Shown in pieces: positions 9,040 through 17,412 of a stretch of DNA of 64,000 nt. The DNA is taken from contig UBMI01000021.1 of NCBI GenBank assembly GCA_900466475.1, positions 248,001 to 312,000 on the forward strand, read 5' to 3'. Made by a program: the position numbers and the translations under genes. Within the stretch, counting starts at the first letter, position 1. Each line of letters starts with the position of its first letter. The notes below the pieces were generated by a model. That model saw only the letters and a program-made list of their open reading frames with translations. It made no database searches and was not told where the DNA came from. This DNA is from Hyphomicrobiales bacterium (lineage in GTDB: Bacteria; Pseudomonadota; Alphaproteobacteria; Rhizobiales; Rhizobiaceae).

Positions 9040-9189
9040 GTGGGTGATGGAGGCCGTCGAGCAGGGATCGACGCCATAGGCCGGCGAGCAACCGCCCTTC
9101 ACCGCTGCGACGGAGCCCGGCGCAATGAAGGAGCCTGCGAGGATGACCAGTGCCGCACACGCAAAAAGAAGCGCGATTGACTTACCCAT
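9037..9189 (-). CDS. Small secreted peptide, 50 residues, unknown function
   Basis: ATG at 9189 with AAAGG about 10 bases upstream and TAA at 9037. The protein has a Lys near the start, then a 20-residue hydrophobic core (ALLFACAALVILAGSFIA) and a short exported tail with two cysteines (Cys34, Cys43) in GGCSPAYGVDPCST. It could be a cleaved secreted peptide or a single-pass membrane peptide; Cys11 lies inside the hydrophobic stretch, not in a lipobox. It converges on uppP. Unrecognised; support comes from ribosome site, start, hydrophobic leader and codon style. Confidence 0.6.
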   Translation of the reverse strand: MGKSIALLFACAALVILAGSFIAPGSVAAVKGGCSPAYGVDPCSTASITH

Positions 9190-9416
9190 TAGAAATAGCC
9201 TTTCACAGTGATTGCCGCACGCCTGCGAGGCGCTTGAGTCTGTCTGAAGACGCGCGGGGGTGTTTAGTCAGTGGAATGGCAAATAGCAATAAATGTTCCT
9301 GCTAAATTTGGTGTTAATTCCACTAAATTTCCTATGCGTCTTTTATGCAACGTCACACATTATGAAACGCCTCATAACGCGTCAGGCTTGCGCCGGATTT
9401 GCATCGCACAAAAACA

Positions 9417-9450
9417 AAGCGCCGCCCGTGAATGTTCACGAGCGGCGCTT
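9417..9450 (-). terminator. Strong hairpin terminator after the NDUFA9-like gene
   Basis: 16-bp arms with one mismatch (AAGCGCCGCCCGTGAA / TTCACGAGCGGCGCTT) around TG; on the minus strand the stem is followed by TTTGTTTTTG. It lies 20 bp past the stop at 9471. Confidence 0.85.
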
Positions 9451-9470
9451 GAACGACCGTCTGTCGATTA

Positions 9471-10451
9471 TCAGGCAGCCTTGCCGGAGCCGGTATACTG
9501 ACCGTGCGGGCGGTAATGGACGAGATAGGAGTCGAGCACTGAAGTCGCCATCGTTGGCTTGATGCCAAGGCCCTTCAGCGTGCGGCCTTCAGCTTCGGCT
9601 TCCTTTGAAACGACGTTGTCGTGCTTTAGCAGCTTGACCTGGTCCGGCGTGATCGGCGGCGCGATGAAAGGCACCAGCGAGGCGATGCTGCCAATCATGG
9701 ATGCGATGCCGAAGGGCAGGGATACGAGCGGGTTCTTGCGGACCGTGACCTTGAGCATAGTCTCGAGACATTCGCGGAAGGTAAGCACTTCAGGACCGCC
9801 AAGTTCATAGATCTTGCCAGTTTCGACCTTGCCGTCGACAGCGCGGGCAACAGCCTCGGCAACATCTTCAACATAGACGGGCTGGAATTTCGTCTTGCCG
9901 CCGCCCACGAGCGGCAGGACAGGAAACATGCGCGCCATGTCGGCGAACTTGTTGAAGAAGCTGTCTTCGGGACCGAAGACGACAGACGGGCGGAAGATCA
10001 CCGCGTCCGGCTTGATCGACAGGATGGCGGCTTCCGCGCGGCCCTTGGTGCGGCCGTAATTGGACTGGGAGCCGGAATTTGCACCGATAGCCGAGAGGTG
10101 AGTGAGCGTCGCACCTGCGTTGCGGGCAGCTTCGGCAACGGCGCGACCGCCGAATTCCTGCACCGCATCGAACGTGTTGCGGCCGCTCTCGTGGAGGATG
10201 CCGACGCAGTTGATGACATGGTCGGCACCTTCGACGGCCCGGTCGATAGAATTGCGGTAGCGCAGGTTGGCCTGGACGAAAGAAATCTGGCCGACATTAC
10301 CGAGTGGCTGCAGGAAGCCTGCGAGATCGGGGCGGCGCACCGCAACGCGTATGCGGTAACCGCGCTTGGCGAGCGCCCGCACGACATGTCTGCCGATGAA
10401 GCCGGACCCTCCGAACACGGTGACGAGCGGCGGCAGGTTGGCAAGGGTCAT
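9471..10451 (-). CDS. Complex I NDUFA9-family protein (atypical SDR)
   Basis: 326 residues. Rossmann motif GGSGFIG (14-20), then RVAVRRPD, and INCVGILHE in place of a normal catalytic site; the segment VFGPEDSFFNKFADMAR is characteristic of the NDUFA9 / NAD-dependent epimerase-like subunit found with alphaproteobacterial and mitochondrial NADH dehydrogenase. It probably binds NADPH structurally rather than catalysing. Start ATG is preceded by GAGGAG. A single gene with its own terminator. A free-standing oxidoreductase cannot be excluded. Confidence 0.85.
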   Translation of the reverse strand: MTLANLPPLVTVFGGSGFIGRHVVRALAKRGYRIRVAVRRPDLAGFLQPLGNVGQISFVQANLRYRNSIDRAVEGADHVINCVGILHESGRNTFDAVQEFGGRAVAEAARNAGATLTHLSAIGANSGSQSNYGRTKGRAEAAILSIKPDAVIFRPSVVFGPEDSFFNKFADMARMFPVLPLVGGGKTKFQPVYVEDVAEAVARAVDGKVETGKIYELGGPEVLTFRECLETMLKVTVRKNPLVSLPFGIASMIGSIASLVPFIAPPITPDQVKLLKHDNVVSKEAEAEGRTLKGLGIKPTMATSVLDSYLVHYRPHGQYTGSGKAA

Positions 10452-10561
10452 GGCAGGCTCCTCGAAAGGCTTTGGAATGCTGTGATTGTTTTCGTCTTAG
10501 CCCAATACCGACGCGACGAAAAGGGCCATCGCGCCGCAGTTCTTACCCGTTCAAAACTGGC

Positions 10562-10849
10562 TCAGACGCCTTCGACCACGACCATTTCCGCGTCAGCCAC
10601 CTCATGGCGGATTTTTGCGGCAGCTTGGTATTCGGGCGAATTATAGCAGTCGACGGCATGTTGCATCGTGGGAAATTCGATGACCACGTTGCGGGCGCGC
10701 GCCTTGCCTTCAAGCTCGGTAATTGCACCGCCGCGGGCGAGGAAATTCGCGCCGTATTTCTCGAAGGCCGGCTTTGCGGTCGCGACGTAATCCTTGTAGC
10801 GCTCGAGGTCGCGTACATCGACGCGGGCGATCCAGTATCCCTTGGCCAT
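10562..10849 (-). CDS. DUF1330 domain protein
   Basis: 95 residues covering one full DUF1330 dimeric alpha-beta barrel: GYWIARVDVRDLERYKDYV at the start, then VVIEFPTMQHAVDCYNSPEYQ near the middle, the hallmark of the family. The biochemical role of DUF1330 is not established. It follows pyrF by 14 bp on the same strand, so it is likely co-transcribed with pyrimidine synthesis. Confidence 0.9.
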   Translation of the reverse strand: MAKGYWIARVDVRDLERYKDYVATAKPAFEKYGANFLARGGAITELEGKARARNVVIEFPTMQHAVDCYNSPEYQAAAKIRHEVADAEMVVVEGV

Positions 10850-10863
10850 TCCTGTCTCCCGGT

Positions 10864-11571
10864 TCAGCGGTTCGCCGGCCAGAGCGCGGCGACCATTTCA
10901 TTGAGGATTGCACGCGCAGCTTCCCGCGGCTCCGGTGCCTTGACGATCGGGCGCGCGACGACGAGATGCGTGGACCCGGCCTTCAGTGCATCCCTAGGCG
11001 TCATCACCCGCTTCTGGTCGCCCTTTTCGGTGCCCGTCGGGCGGATGCCAGGCGTAACGATCGCCATATCAGGCCCAACGATCTCGCTGACAGCAGCGGA
11101 TTCTTCGGCGGAGCAGACGATGCCGCCCATACCCGCAGCACGCGCCTGTTCGGCGCGGCGCGCGACCAGTGCCTGCGGATCATATTGATACCCGGCCTCG
11201 ACGAGGTCTTCGGCATCCATCGAAGTCAGCACGGTCACGCCGAGCAGGCAGAGACCGGAGCCCTTTGCCGCCTCGACCGCGGCCTTCATCGCTTTCGGAT
11301 AGGCATGCAGCGTCAGCATCGACATGCCCATCTTGGCGATGTTTTCGACGCCGGATGCGACCGTGTTGTCGATGTCGAGCAGTTTCATGTCGAGGAAGAT
11401 CTTCTTGCCGCTAGCGGCAAGGTCGCGGGCGAATTCCAGCCCGCCGGCAAAAACGAGCTGGTAGCCGATCTTGTAGAAGAGAACGTCATCGCCGAGCGTG
11501 GAAACCAATCCTTCCGCTTCGCCGATCGTTGGAACATCCAGTCCGACGATCAACCGCTCGCGTGCGTCCAT
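10864..11571 (-). CDS. pyrF: Orotidine-5'-phosphate decarboxylase
   Basis: 235 residues; it catalyses the last step of UMP synthesis. The catalytic array DMKLLDIDNT gives Asp61, Lys63 and Asp66, with the N-terminal substrate loop GLDVP and the C-terminal TPGIRP phosphate loop. It is a group I TIM-barrel of normal length. It sits 6 bp after the histidine-phosphatase gene and is followed by DUF1330, giving a pmtA-phosphatase-pyrF-DUF1330 run with almost no gaps. Confidence 0.96.
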   Translation of the reverse strand: MDARERLIVGLDVPTIGEAEGLVSTLGDDVLFYKIGYQLVFAGGLEFARDLAASGKKIFLDMKLLDIDNTVASGVENIAKMGMSMLTLHAYPKAMKAAVEAAKGSGLCLLGVTVLTSMDAEDLVEAGYQYDPQALVARRAEQARAAGMGGIVCSAEESAAVSEIVGPDMAIVTPGIRPTGTEKGDQKRVMTPRDALKAGSTHLVVARPIVKAPEPREAARAILNEMVAALWPANR

Positions 11572-11577
11572 CTCAAA

Positions 11578-12159
11578 TCATCCCCGCCAGTCTTCAATGG
11601 GTGTCCAGTCGCATGATAAGCGCCGATCCGCAAGGCCGAAAGCATAGAGATTGCCGCCGCCGGCCGGCTGGTCGCGATCACGCGCAATGGAGGCTCCGGC
11701 CAGTTGGCATTTGAGCAGCGTTCCAACGCCGCCATGGCCGACGAAGGCGATCGGCGCTGTCCGGTCATGAGAGGATAGGATGGTTTCGACGGCAGAAACG
11801 ATGCGGGCCTGCGCATCAGTGGCCCGTTCCCACCCCCTGAAGCTCTCTTCCGGGTGTGCGAAAAACCAGTTGGCGGCCTCTTCGAACTTGTCCGGTGGCA
11901 GGAAACCGGTGGCGGAGCGGTCGTTCTCATGCATGCCATGCACGATCTCGATTTTCACGCCTGACGCCGCTGCAAGCATTTCCGCCGTCTCGATCGCTTT
12001 CGTCTCGTCGCTGGAGACGATACGGCTCAGCCGTTTCGCCCAGTCGCTTGAAGCAGCCTTGCGGGCGCGTTCTGCGCCAATGTCGGAAAGCCCCCACTTG
12101 GGAACGGGAATCTCAGGGTCGATCTTGACCTGGGGATGAGTAATATAAAGTCCAAACAT
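11578..12159 (-). CDS. Histidine phosphatase superfamily protein with altered RHG motif
   Basis: 193 residues of phosphoglycerate-mutase-like fold: KWGLSDIGAERA near the N-terminus, SSDETKAIETAE, and VGHGGVG with the second catalytic His. The usual N-terminal R-H-G triad is replaced by T-H-P (His8 kept, Arg and Gly lost). The phosphohistidine residue is therefore retained but one phosphate-binding Arg is missing, which may alter activity. It starts one base after the pmtA stop. Substrate unknown. Confidence 0.75.
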   Translation of the reverse strand: MFGLYITHPQVKIDPEIPVPKWGLSDIGAERARKAASSDWAKRLSRIVSSDETKAIETAEMLAAASGVKIEIVHGMHENDRSATGFLPPDKFEEAANWFFAHPEESFRGWERATDAQARIVSAVETILSSHDRTAPIAFVGHGGVGTLLKCQLAGASIARDRDQPAGGGNLYAFGLADRRLSCDWTPIEDWRG

Positions 12160-12753
12160 TTATCCGCGCCGATAGATCCAGAGTTGAGCTGGAGGAATAT
12201 TGCGCACGATGAAATCAAAATGATGAATGCTGTAGCGATCGGCATTGGCAACGATCGGCGAGACCGCGCCATAGGAGATCTGCACTACCGGCCGGCCCGC
12301 CGGCATGCGATCGAGCAGGCTTTCCAGGAGCGCGATGCGCGCCTGCATGGGAAAATTCAGAAGCGGTATGCCTGAGATCACAGAATCGAACGTCTGGTCC
12401 TTGAACACGCCGAGCGTCCGGTCGAGATCGAAGGCATCGCCGTTGATGAAGTTCACGCCTGGATAGAGGCGTACGAGATGTTCGTAGAAATCCGTCGAAT
12501 ATTCGATGGCGACAAGCTTTTCCGGCTTTATGCCATGCGCGAGGATCGCCTTGGTGATGGCGCCCGTGCCGGGCCCGAGTTCGAGCACCGGCAGGTCCGA
12601 ACGCGGATTTGCGACACTCGCCATCTTGCGGGCGGTAATCGAGGAAGTCGGAACGATGGAGCCGACGGTTTTCGGCCCCTGCATCATGCCCTTGAAGAAG
12701 CGGATTTCCTCGTCAAACTTCCTGCCGAGCCGTTCCTTGAGCCGCAGTGCCAT
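12160..12753 (-). CDS. pmtA: Phosphatidylethanolamine/phospholipid N-methyltransferase PmtA
   Basis: 197 residues. The N-terminus MALRLKERLGRKFDEE with KGMMQGPKTVGSIVPTSS and the SAM motif LELGPGTGAIT closely resembles the Sinorhizobium/Rhizobium-type PmtA, which methylates PE three times to make phosphatidylcholine at the membrane. The C-terminal NIPPAQLWIY is also typical. It directly precedes the histidine phosphatase, pyrF and DUF1330 genes. KsgA-like fold; other SAM methyltransferases are less likely given the N-terminus. Confidence 0.88.
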   Translation of the reverse strand: MALRLKERLGRKFDEEIRFFKGMMQGPKTVGSIVPTSSITARKMASVANPRSDLPVLELGPGTGAITKAILAHGIKPEKLVAIEYSTDFYEHLVRLYPGVNFINGDAFDLDRTLGVFKDQTFDSVISGIPLLNFPMQARIALLESLLDRMPAGRPVVQISYGAVSPIVANADRYSIHHFDFIVRNIPPAQLWIYRRG

Positions 12754-12864
12754 GCCGTCCTCCCATGCCTGCCGTTAAACCCTCTCTTAATTGCAGGAGG
12801 ATGAAGCAAAAACAAGAGGCGATGTCGCGATCAGGAAAGTTTCGACGACAAAAGCGACGCGAGA

Positions 12865-13983
12865 TTAAACGCGCATCGGCATCAGCACATAGAGAGCGTC
12901 GTCACCTGCGGTGTCACGCACAAGTGTCGGCGAGCCCGCATCGGCCAGAAGGAAGATAGCCTCGTCTCCGGAAAGCTGCGCGGTGATATCGAGCAGATAT
13001 TTGGCGTTGAAGCCGATTTCCATCGGGTCGGTATCATAGCCGACTGCGACTTCTTCGGTCGCACTGCCGGAATCCGGATTGTTGACGGTGAGCAGAAGCT
13101 GGCCGTCGGAAAGGGCAAGCTTTACGGCGCGTCCGCGCTCGGAGGAAATGGTCGAAACGCGATCGACGGCCTGGGCGAAGCTCGTGCAATCGACGCGCAT
13201 TTCCTTGTCGTTATTGGTGGGAATAACGCGCTGATAGTCTGGGAACGTTCCGTCGATGAGCTTCGAGGTCATGACGATGCCGCCGATCGTGATGCGGATC
13301 TTGGCGTCGGAAACTTCCACGGTGACGACCGCATCAGGCGAGTCGACGAGCTTCTGCAGTTCGCCGACCGTCTTGCGCGGAATGATGATGCCCGGCATGC
13401 CTTCAGAGCCCGAGGGCGCATCGACATCGGCGCGCGCCAGGCGATGACCGTCGGTGGCGACAGCACGCAGCTTCAGATCGCCGCCGCTCTCGATCGTGTG
13501 GAAGAAGATGCCGTTCAGATAGTAGCGTGTTTCTTCGGTCGAGATCGCAAACTGCGTGCGGTCGATCAGCATCTTCAGGTCGCTTGCCTTCAGCTTGAAG
13601 GAATGCGTGAAAGTGCCGGCGGTCAGGTCGGGGAAGTCGGATTCCGGCAGGCACTGCAGCGAGAATTTCGAGCGGCCAGACTGAACGTTCATCGAGCCGC
13701 CATCCTGGGTGGTGGCAAGCAGCACTTCTGCGCCATCGGGAAGCTTGCGGACGATGTCGTAGAGAAGATGGGCCGGAACAGTGGTGGCACCCGCCTGCTC
13801 GACATTGGCAGGTGTGGCTTCGGTAATTTCCAGATCGAGATCGGTTGCCTTCATGTCGAGGCTCTGACCATCTGCTTTCAGCAGCACGTTGGACAGGATC
13901 GGGATCGTGTTGCGGCGTTCGACCACGCGGTGGACGTGGTTCAGCGACTTCAAAAGGTTTGACCGCTCAATAGTAATACGCAT
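12865..13983 (-). CDS. dnaN: DNA polymerase III beta subunit (sliding clamp)
   Basis: 372 residues, the standard length, starting MRITIERSNLLKSLNHVHRVVERR and ending with the conserved PMRV tail that forms the peptide-binding pocket region. Three repeated clamp domains fit. It encircles DNA and tethers polymerases. It lies 46 kb from dnaA and is not in a dnaA-dnaN operon, as is normal in this bacterial group. It is divergent from rsmI, with 245 bp between the two starts. Confidence 0.97.
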   Translation of the reverse strand: MRITIERSNLLKSLNHVHRVVERRNTIPILSNVLLKADGQSLDMKATDLDLEITEATPANVEQAGATTVPAHLLYDIVRKLPDGAEVLLATTQDGGSMNVQSGRSKFSLQCLPESDFPDLTAGTFTHSFKLKASDLKMLIDRTQFAISTEETRYYLNGIFFHTIESGGDLKLRAVATDGHRLARADVDAPSGSEGMPGIIIPRKTVGELQKLVDSPDAVVTVEVSDAKIRITIGGIVMTSKLIDGTFPDYQRVIPTNNDKEMRVDCTSFAQAVDRVSTISSERGRAVKLALSDGQLLLTVNNPDSGSATEEVAVGYDTDPMEIGFNAKYLLDITAQLSGDEAIFLLADAGSPTLVRDTAGDDALYVLMPMRV

Positions 13984-14228
13984 GGGATGCTACCGCTTTC
14001 GACCTTTATTGCCCGGGCGCAAAAAGCGCCGCGTCACTGTTTCCCCTTCGGGAGAGGGGAGTGGACGGGCAAAATGGCAGAACTTTGCCAGCGATTGCAA
14101 GAGGCATGGCCGTCCACAGGCCCGCAAATGCCGTTTTGCAGCGCAATGCTCACAGAAATTGCTGCTCTTGTCGAAGCAGCACCGCTCGCCCATAAAGGCA
14201 AGAGGCTGGCGGGACGAAAGCGAGTGAC

Positions 14229-15143
14229 ATGACGGAAGAGGTGAGAGCGGAAACCGGCGCCCGGCGCGGCTTTCGCCTGCATAATGTTGCGGTGCCGGCA
14301 CGCCCGCTTGAACCGGCCCTCTATCTTGTCGCCACGCCGATCGGCAATCTGGGCGACATTACGCTGCGGGCACTGGAAACGCTTGCCGGAGCCGACGTTC
14401 TGGCCTGCGAGGACACACGCGTTACCCGCGTCCTGCTTGATCGCTACGGCATCCAGAACCGGCCTTTCGCTTATCATGAACATAATGCCGATGAGGCAGG
14501 GCCGAGGCTCCTGCAGGCGCTCGAGGCGGGCAAGTCGGTGGCGCTTGTTTCCGATGCCGGCACGCCGCTTGTATCTGATCCCGGTTATCGTCTCGCGCAG
14601 CAGGCGATCGAGGCAGGTTACCGCGTTATCCCCATTCCCGGCGCTTCGGCGCCGCTTGCTGCCCTCGTCGGTTCAGGCCTGCCAAACGACGCCTTTCTCT
14701 TTGCGGGCTTCCTGCCGACCAAGGACAAGGCTCGCCGAGACCGTCTCGCGGAATTCGCAAACGCACCGGCGACACTGATCTTCTTTGAATCGCCCCACCG
14801 CATCGGTGCGACGCTGTTTGCCGCAGCCGATGTGCTTGGCGGTGCGCGCCAGGCGTCTGTATGCCGCGAACTGACGAAGACCTACGAGGAGTTCCGCCGC
14901 GGCACGCTTTCCGATCTTGCGGTCCACTATGAAGAGCATGACAATGTGAAGGGCGAGATTGTGCTGGTGATCGGCCCGCCGAAAGAGCAGCCCGCCACCG
15001 AAGCCGATGTCGACGCGATTCTCACCGATCTCGCGAAATCCCTACCAACGGCCAAGGCCGCGACCGAGGCTGCCCGCTTGACCGGCCTGCCACGCAAGGT
15101 GCTCTACCAGAAGCTTCTCGATATGAAGGCGGCAAATGGCTGA
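14229..15143 (+). CDS. rsmI: 16S rRNA (cytidine1402-2'-O)-methyltransferase
   Basis: 304 residues. The tetrapyrrole-methylase-like fold is shown by YLVATPIGNLGDITLRAL, ACEDTRVTRVLL and SDAGTPLVSDPGYRL; the C-terminal helical domain ends with PRKVLYQKLLDMKA. It methylates the ribose of C1402 in the decoding centre. Its stop overlaps the start of yraN by 8 bases, so the two are translationally linked, a pairing that is very common. Confidence 0.96.
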   Translation: MTEEVRAETGARRGFRLHNVAVPARPLEPALYLVATPIGNLGDITLRALETLAGADVLACEDTRVTRVLLDRYGIQNRPFAYHEHNADEAGPRLLQALEAGKSVALVSDAGTPLVSDPGYRLAQQAIEAGYRVIPIPGASAPLAALVGSGLPNDAFLFAGFLPTKDKARRDRLAEFANAPATLIFFESPHRIGATLFAAADVLGGARQASVCRELTKTYEEFRRGTLSDLAVHYEEHDNVKGEIVLVIGPPKEQPATEADVDAILTDLAKSLPTAKAATEAARLTGLPRKVLYQKLLDMKAANG

Positions 15144-15504
15144 CGGCGAAGCGACGCTCCGCAGGAGAAAGGCGCTGCGCCGGGGTTCGGCCGCGGAATA
15201 TATTGCCGCCGTTTTCCTGATGCTGAAAGGCTATCGCATCCTTGCCATGCGCTACAAAACGAAGCTCGGCGAGATCGACATCATTGCCCGAAAGAGGGAC
15301 CTGGCCGTCTTCGTCGAGGTCAAGGCGCGCGCCGACGAAACAGGTGCGATAGATGCTGTCTCCTACACGTCACAAAATCGGATCCGGGCTGCAAGCGATC
15401 TCTGGCTTGCCCGTCAGCGCGATTATGCGCGGCTATCACAGCGCTACGATATCGTTGCGATAGTGCCCGGGAAACTGCCTCGTCATTTCCCGGATGCCTT
15501 CTGA
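15136..15504 (+). CDS. YraN/UPF0102 family endonuclease-like protein
   Basis: 122 residues. The family motif LGEIDIIARK...FVEVKARA supplies the D-(E)xK residues of the restriction-endonuclease-like (Holliday-junction-resolvase type) fold; an upstream RRGSAAEYIAA segment contains the Arg/Glu seen in YraN. The true role is unproven, possibly DNA repair or processing. It overlaps rsmI. The single TTATCCACG sequence just downstream (near 15,617) is an isolated DnaA-box-like site. Confidence 0.9.
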   Translation: MADGEATLRRRKALRRGSAAEYIAAVFLMLKGYRILAMRYKTKLGEIDIIARKRDLAVFVEVKARADETGAIDAVSYTSQNRIRAASDLWLARQRDYARLSQRYDIVAIVPGKLPRHFPDAF

Positions 15505-15659
15505 TCTCTCGCCGAGTTTGTTCTGGCGGCAGTGACGGTATCCGCAAGTCGTCGGCGGCGAGCAAGCTTTCATTAAAATTTTAGCGCCTGCTTGAACGGC
15601 CCTTTACGACTCTTTTGTTATCCACGGCTGAGCTAGGGGTAGCAAATTGGGGGTTATGC

Positions 15660-16163
15660 ATGGCCTGGAAGATGATGCTTGCGACCGCCGTCGCCATGGC
15701 GGCGCGGTCCGTGCCTTATGCGGCGCTGAAACCATCGGGGAAAATATTCATCGCTCACGCAAGCGATGGCTTGGTTCTGAAACCGACGCCGATCAATCCG
15801 GACTGGATCATCAGCGGAAACCCGCAGGCACGCACGGCAGAACATTCCCGCGGCCATGACGAGGCGTCGCTGACGGCGATCTGGGATTGCACATCGGGTG
15901 AATTCCGCTGGCGTTTCGGCTGGGACGAAACGGTCATGATCCTCGAAGGCGAGGTGCATGTCACCACCGAAGACGGAACGGAACGCACACTGAAGACCGG
16001 CGACGTCGCCTTCTTTGCCGGCGGCACCTGGGCCAACTGGAGGGTCGACAACTACGTCCGCAAGGTCGCCTTCCTGCGCAAGCCCTTCCCGAAGCCGCTT
16101 GCTATCGCCTACCGCCTACGCAACCTGCTGCGCAACAGCGGTGGCACCGGTATCGCAGCCTGA
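15660..16163 (+). CDS. Cupin domain protein (DUF861-like)
   Basis: 167 residues from an ATG preceded by a GGGGG tract; a start 15 codons upstream has no ribosome site. The cupin lies at about 80-140: FRWRFGWDETVMILEGEV, LKTGDVAFFAGGTWANW. Metal-binding His residues of a normal cupin are poorly conserved, so it may not be an enzyme. A hydrophobic N-terminal stretch (residues 4-12, MMLATAVAM) is weak as a signal peptide. It is a single gene with no informative partner. Confidence 0.75.
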   Translation: MAWKMMLATAVAMAARSVPYAALKPSGKIFIAHASDGLVLKPTPINPDWIISGNPQARTAEHSRGHDEASLTAIWDCTSGEFRWRFGWDETVMILEGEVHVTTEDGTERTLKTGDVAFFAGGTWANWRVDNYVRKVAFLRKPFPKPLAIAYRLRNLLRNSGGTGIAA

Positions 16164-16259
16164 AAATTGCGCATCCCGAAACGCCCGAAGCCATTGATCG
16201 CCGTTGCGTTTGATGCCTGATCGACCTACATCTGGGCGGCATCAGCTCAAGGGACGGAA

Positions 16260-17207
16260 ATGGCCAAGATCAAGAACGTAGCGGTCCAGATGGACCATGT
16301 CTCCGGCATCAACATCGCGGGCGATTCCACCTTCGCCATGAGCATCGAGGCGCAGGCGCGTGGCTACAAGCTCTTTCATTACACGCCTGATCGCCTGAGC
16401 TTCCGCGACGGCAAGCTCTATGCCTCCGTCGAGCCGATGGTGTTGCGCGACGTCAAGGGTGACCATTATGAGCTTGGTGCGCCCGAACGCGTCGACCTCT
16501 CGACCATGGATGTCGTCCTGCTGCGCCAGGATCCGCCTTTCGACATGGCCTACATCACCTCGACGCATCTTTTGGAGCGCATCCATCCGAAGACGCTTGT
16601 CGTCAATGATCCGGCCTGGGTGCGCAACTCACCCGAAAAAATCTTCGTCACGGAATTTTCCGACCTCATGCCGAAGACGCTGATTACCAAGGATCCCGCG
16701 GAGATCCGCCGCTTCCGCGACGAGTTGGGCGATATCATCCTGAAGCCGCTCTACGGCAATGGCGGCGCAGGCGTCTTCCACTCCACCAAGGATGACCGCA
16801 ACCTGTCCTCGCTGCTCGAAATGTTCGGCCAGCTCTTCCGCGAGCCCTTCATCGCCCAGCAGTACCTGCCCGACGTGCGTAAGGGCGACAAGCGCATCAT
16901 CCTCGTCGACGGTGAATTTGCCGGCGCCATCAATCGTGTTCCCGCCGAGCATGACAGCCGCTCCAACATGCATGTCGGCGGCCGTGCTGAGCCAACCGAA
17001 CTGACGACGCGCGAAAAGGAAATCTGCGATCGCATCGGCCCGGCCCTGCGCGAACGCGGCTTCCTGCTCGTCGGCATCGATGTCATCGGCGATTACATGA
17101 CCGAAATCAACGTGACCTCGCCAACTGGCATCCGCGAAGTAAAGAAGTTCGGCGGCGCCGATATCGCAAGCCTTTTGTGGGATGCTATCGAGCGCAAGCG
17201 CGGCTAA
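16260..17207 (+). CDS. gshB: Glutathione synthetase
   Basis: 315 residues; it joins gamma-glutamylcysteine and glycine using ATP. ATP-grasp signatures: DPPFDMAYIT in the N-domain, ILKPLYGNGGAGVF (phosphate-binding), QQYLPDVRKGDKRI and the metal-binding FLLVGIDVIGDYMTEINVTSPTG. Length matches E. coli GshB. Monocistronic, followed by a 10-bp inverted repeat at 17289-17311. Confidence 0.96.
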   Translation: MAKIKNVAVQMDHVSGINIAGDSTFAMSIEAQARGYKLFHYTPDRLSFRDGKLYASVEPMVLRDVKGDHYELGAPERVDLSTMDVVLLRQDPPFDMAYITSTHLLERIHPKTLVVNDPAWVRNSPEKIFVTEFSDLMPKTLITKDPAEIRRFRDELGDIILKPLYGNGGAGVFHSTKDDRNLSSLLEMFGQLFREPFIAQQYLPDVRKGDKRIILVDGEFAGAINRVPAEHDSRSNMHVGGRAEPTELTTREKEICDRIGPALRERGFLLVGIDVIGDYMTEINVTSPTGIREVKKFGGADIASLLWDAIERKRG

Positions 17208-17288
17208 AGCAAAGCCAGGAATACTTCCGGACTACCAAAAGTGTTCTTGTCGTTCCGCCTTTGATCGCCTCCGTTCCAAGATTGCAAC

Positions 17289-17311
17289 CCGCTGCAATTT
17301 GATTGCAGCGG
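17289..17311. repeat. Perfect 10-bp inverted repeat after gshB
   Basis: CCGCTGCAAT-TTG-ATTGCAGCGG, 82 bp past the gshB stop and about 100 bp before the YifB gene. No T-run follows directly, so it is either a Rho-assisted end of the gshB transcript or an operator ahead of the next gene. Confidence 0.45.
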
Positions 17312-17412
17312 ATAGCTGAATTCGTTCGCTTATCGTTCTTGTTTTATTCCGGCTTCCATGCCAGATTGTGACCGCCTTCATAGGTTGGGTATCGGGGTCA
17401 CGGGGCAGGGGC

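Noticed and set aside
15610..15630. TTATCCACG as a DnaA box or origin
   Set aside because: Only one isolated box; no AT-rich unwinding element or further boxes nearby.
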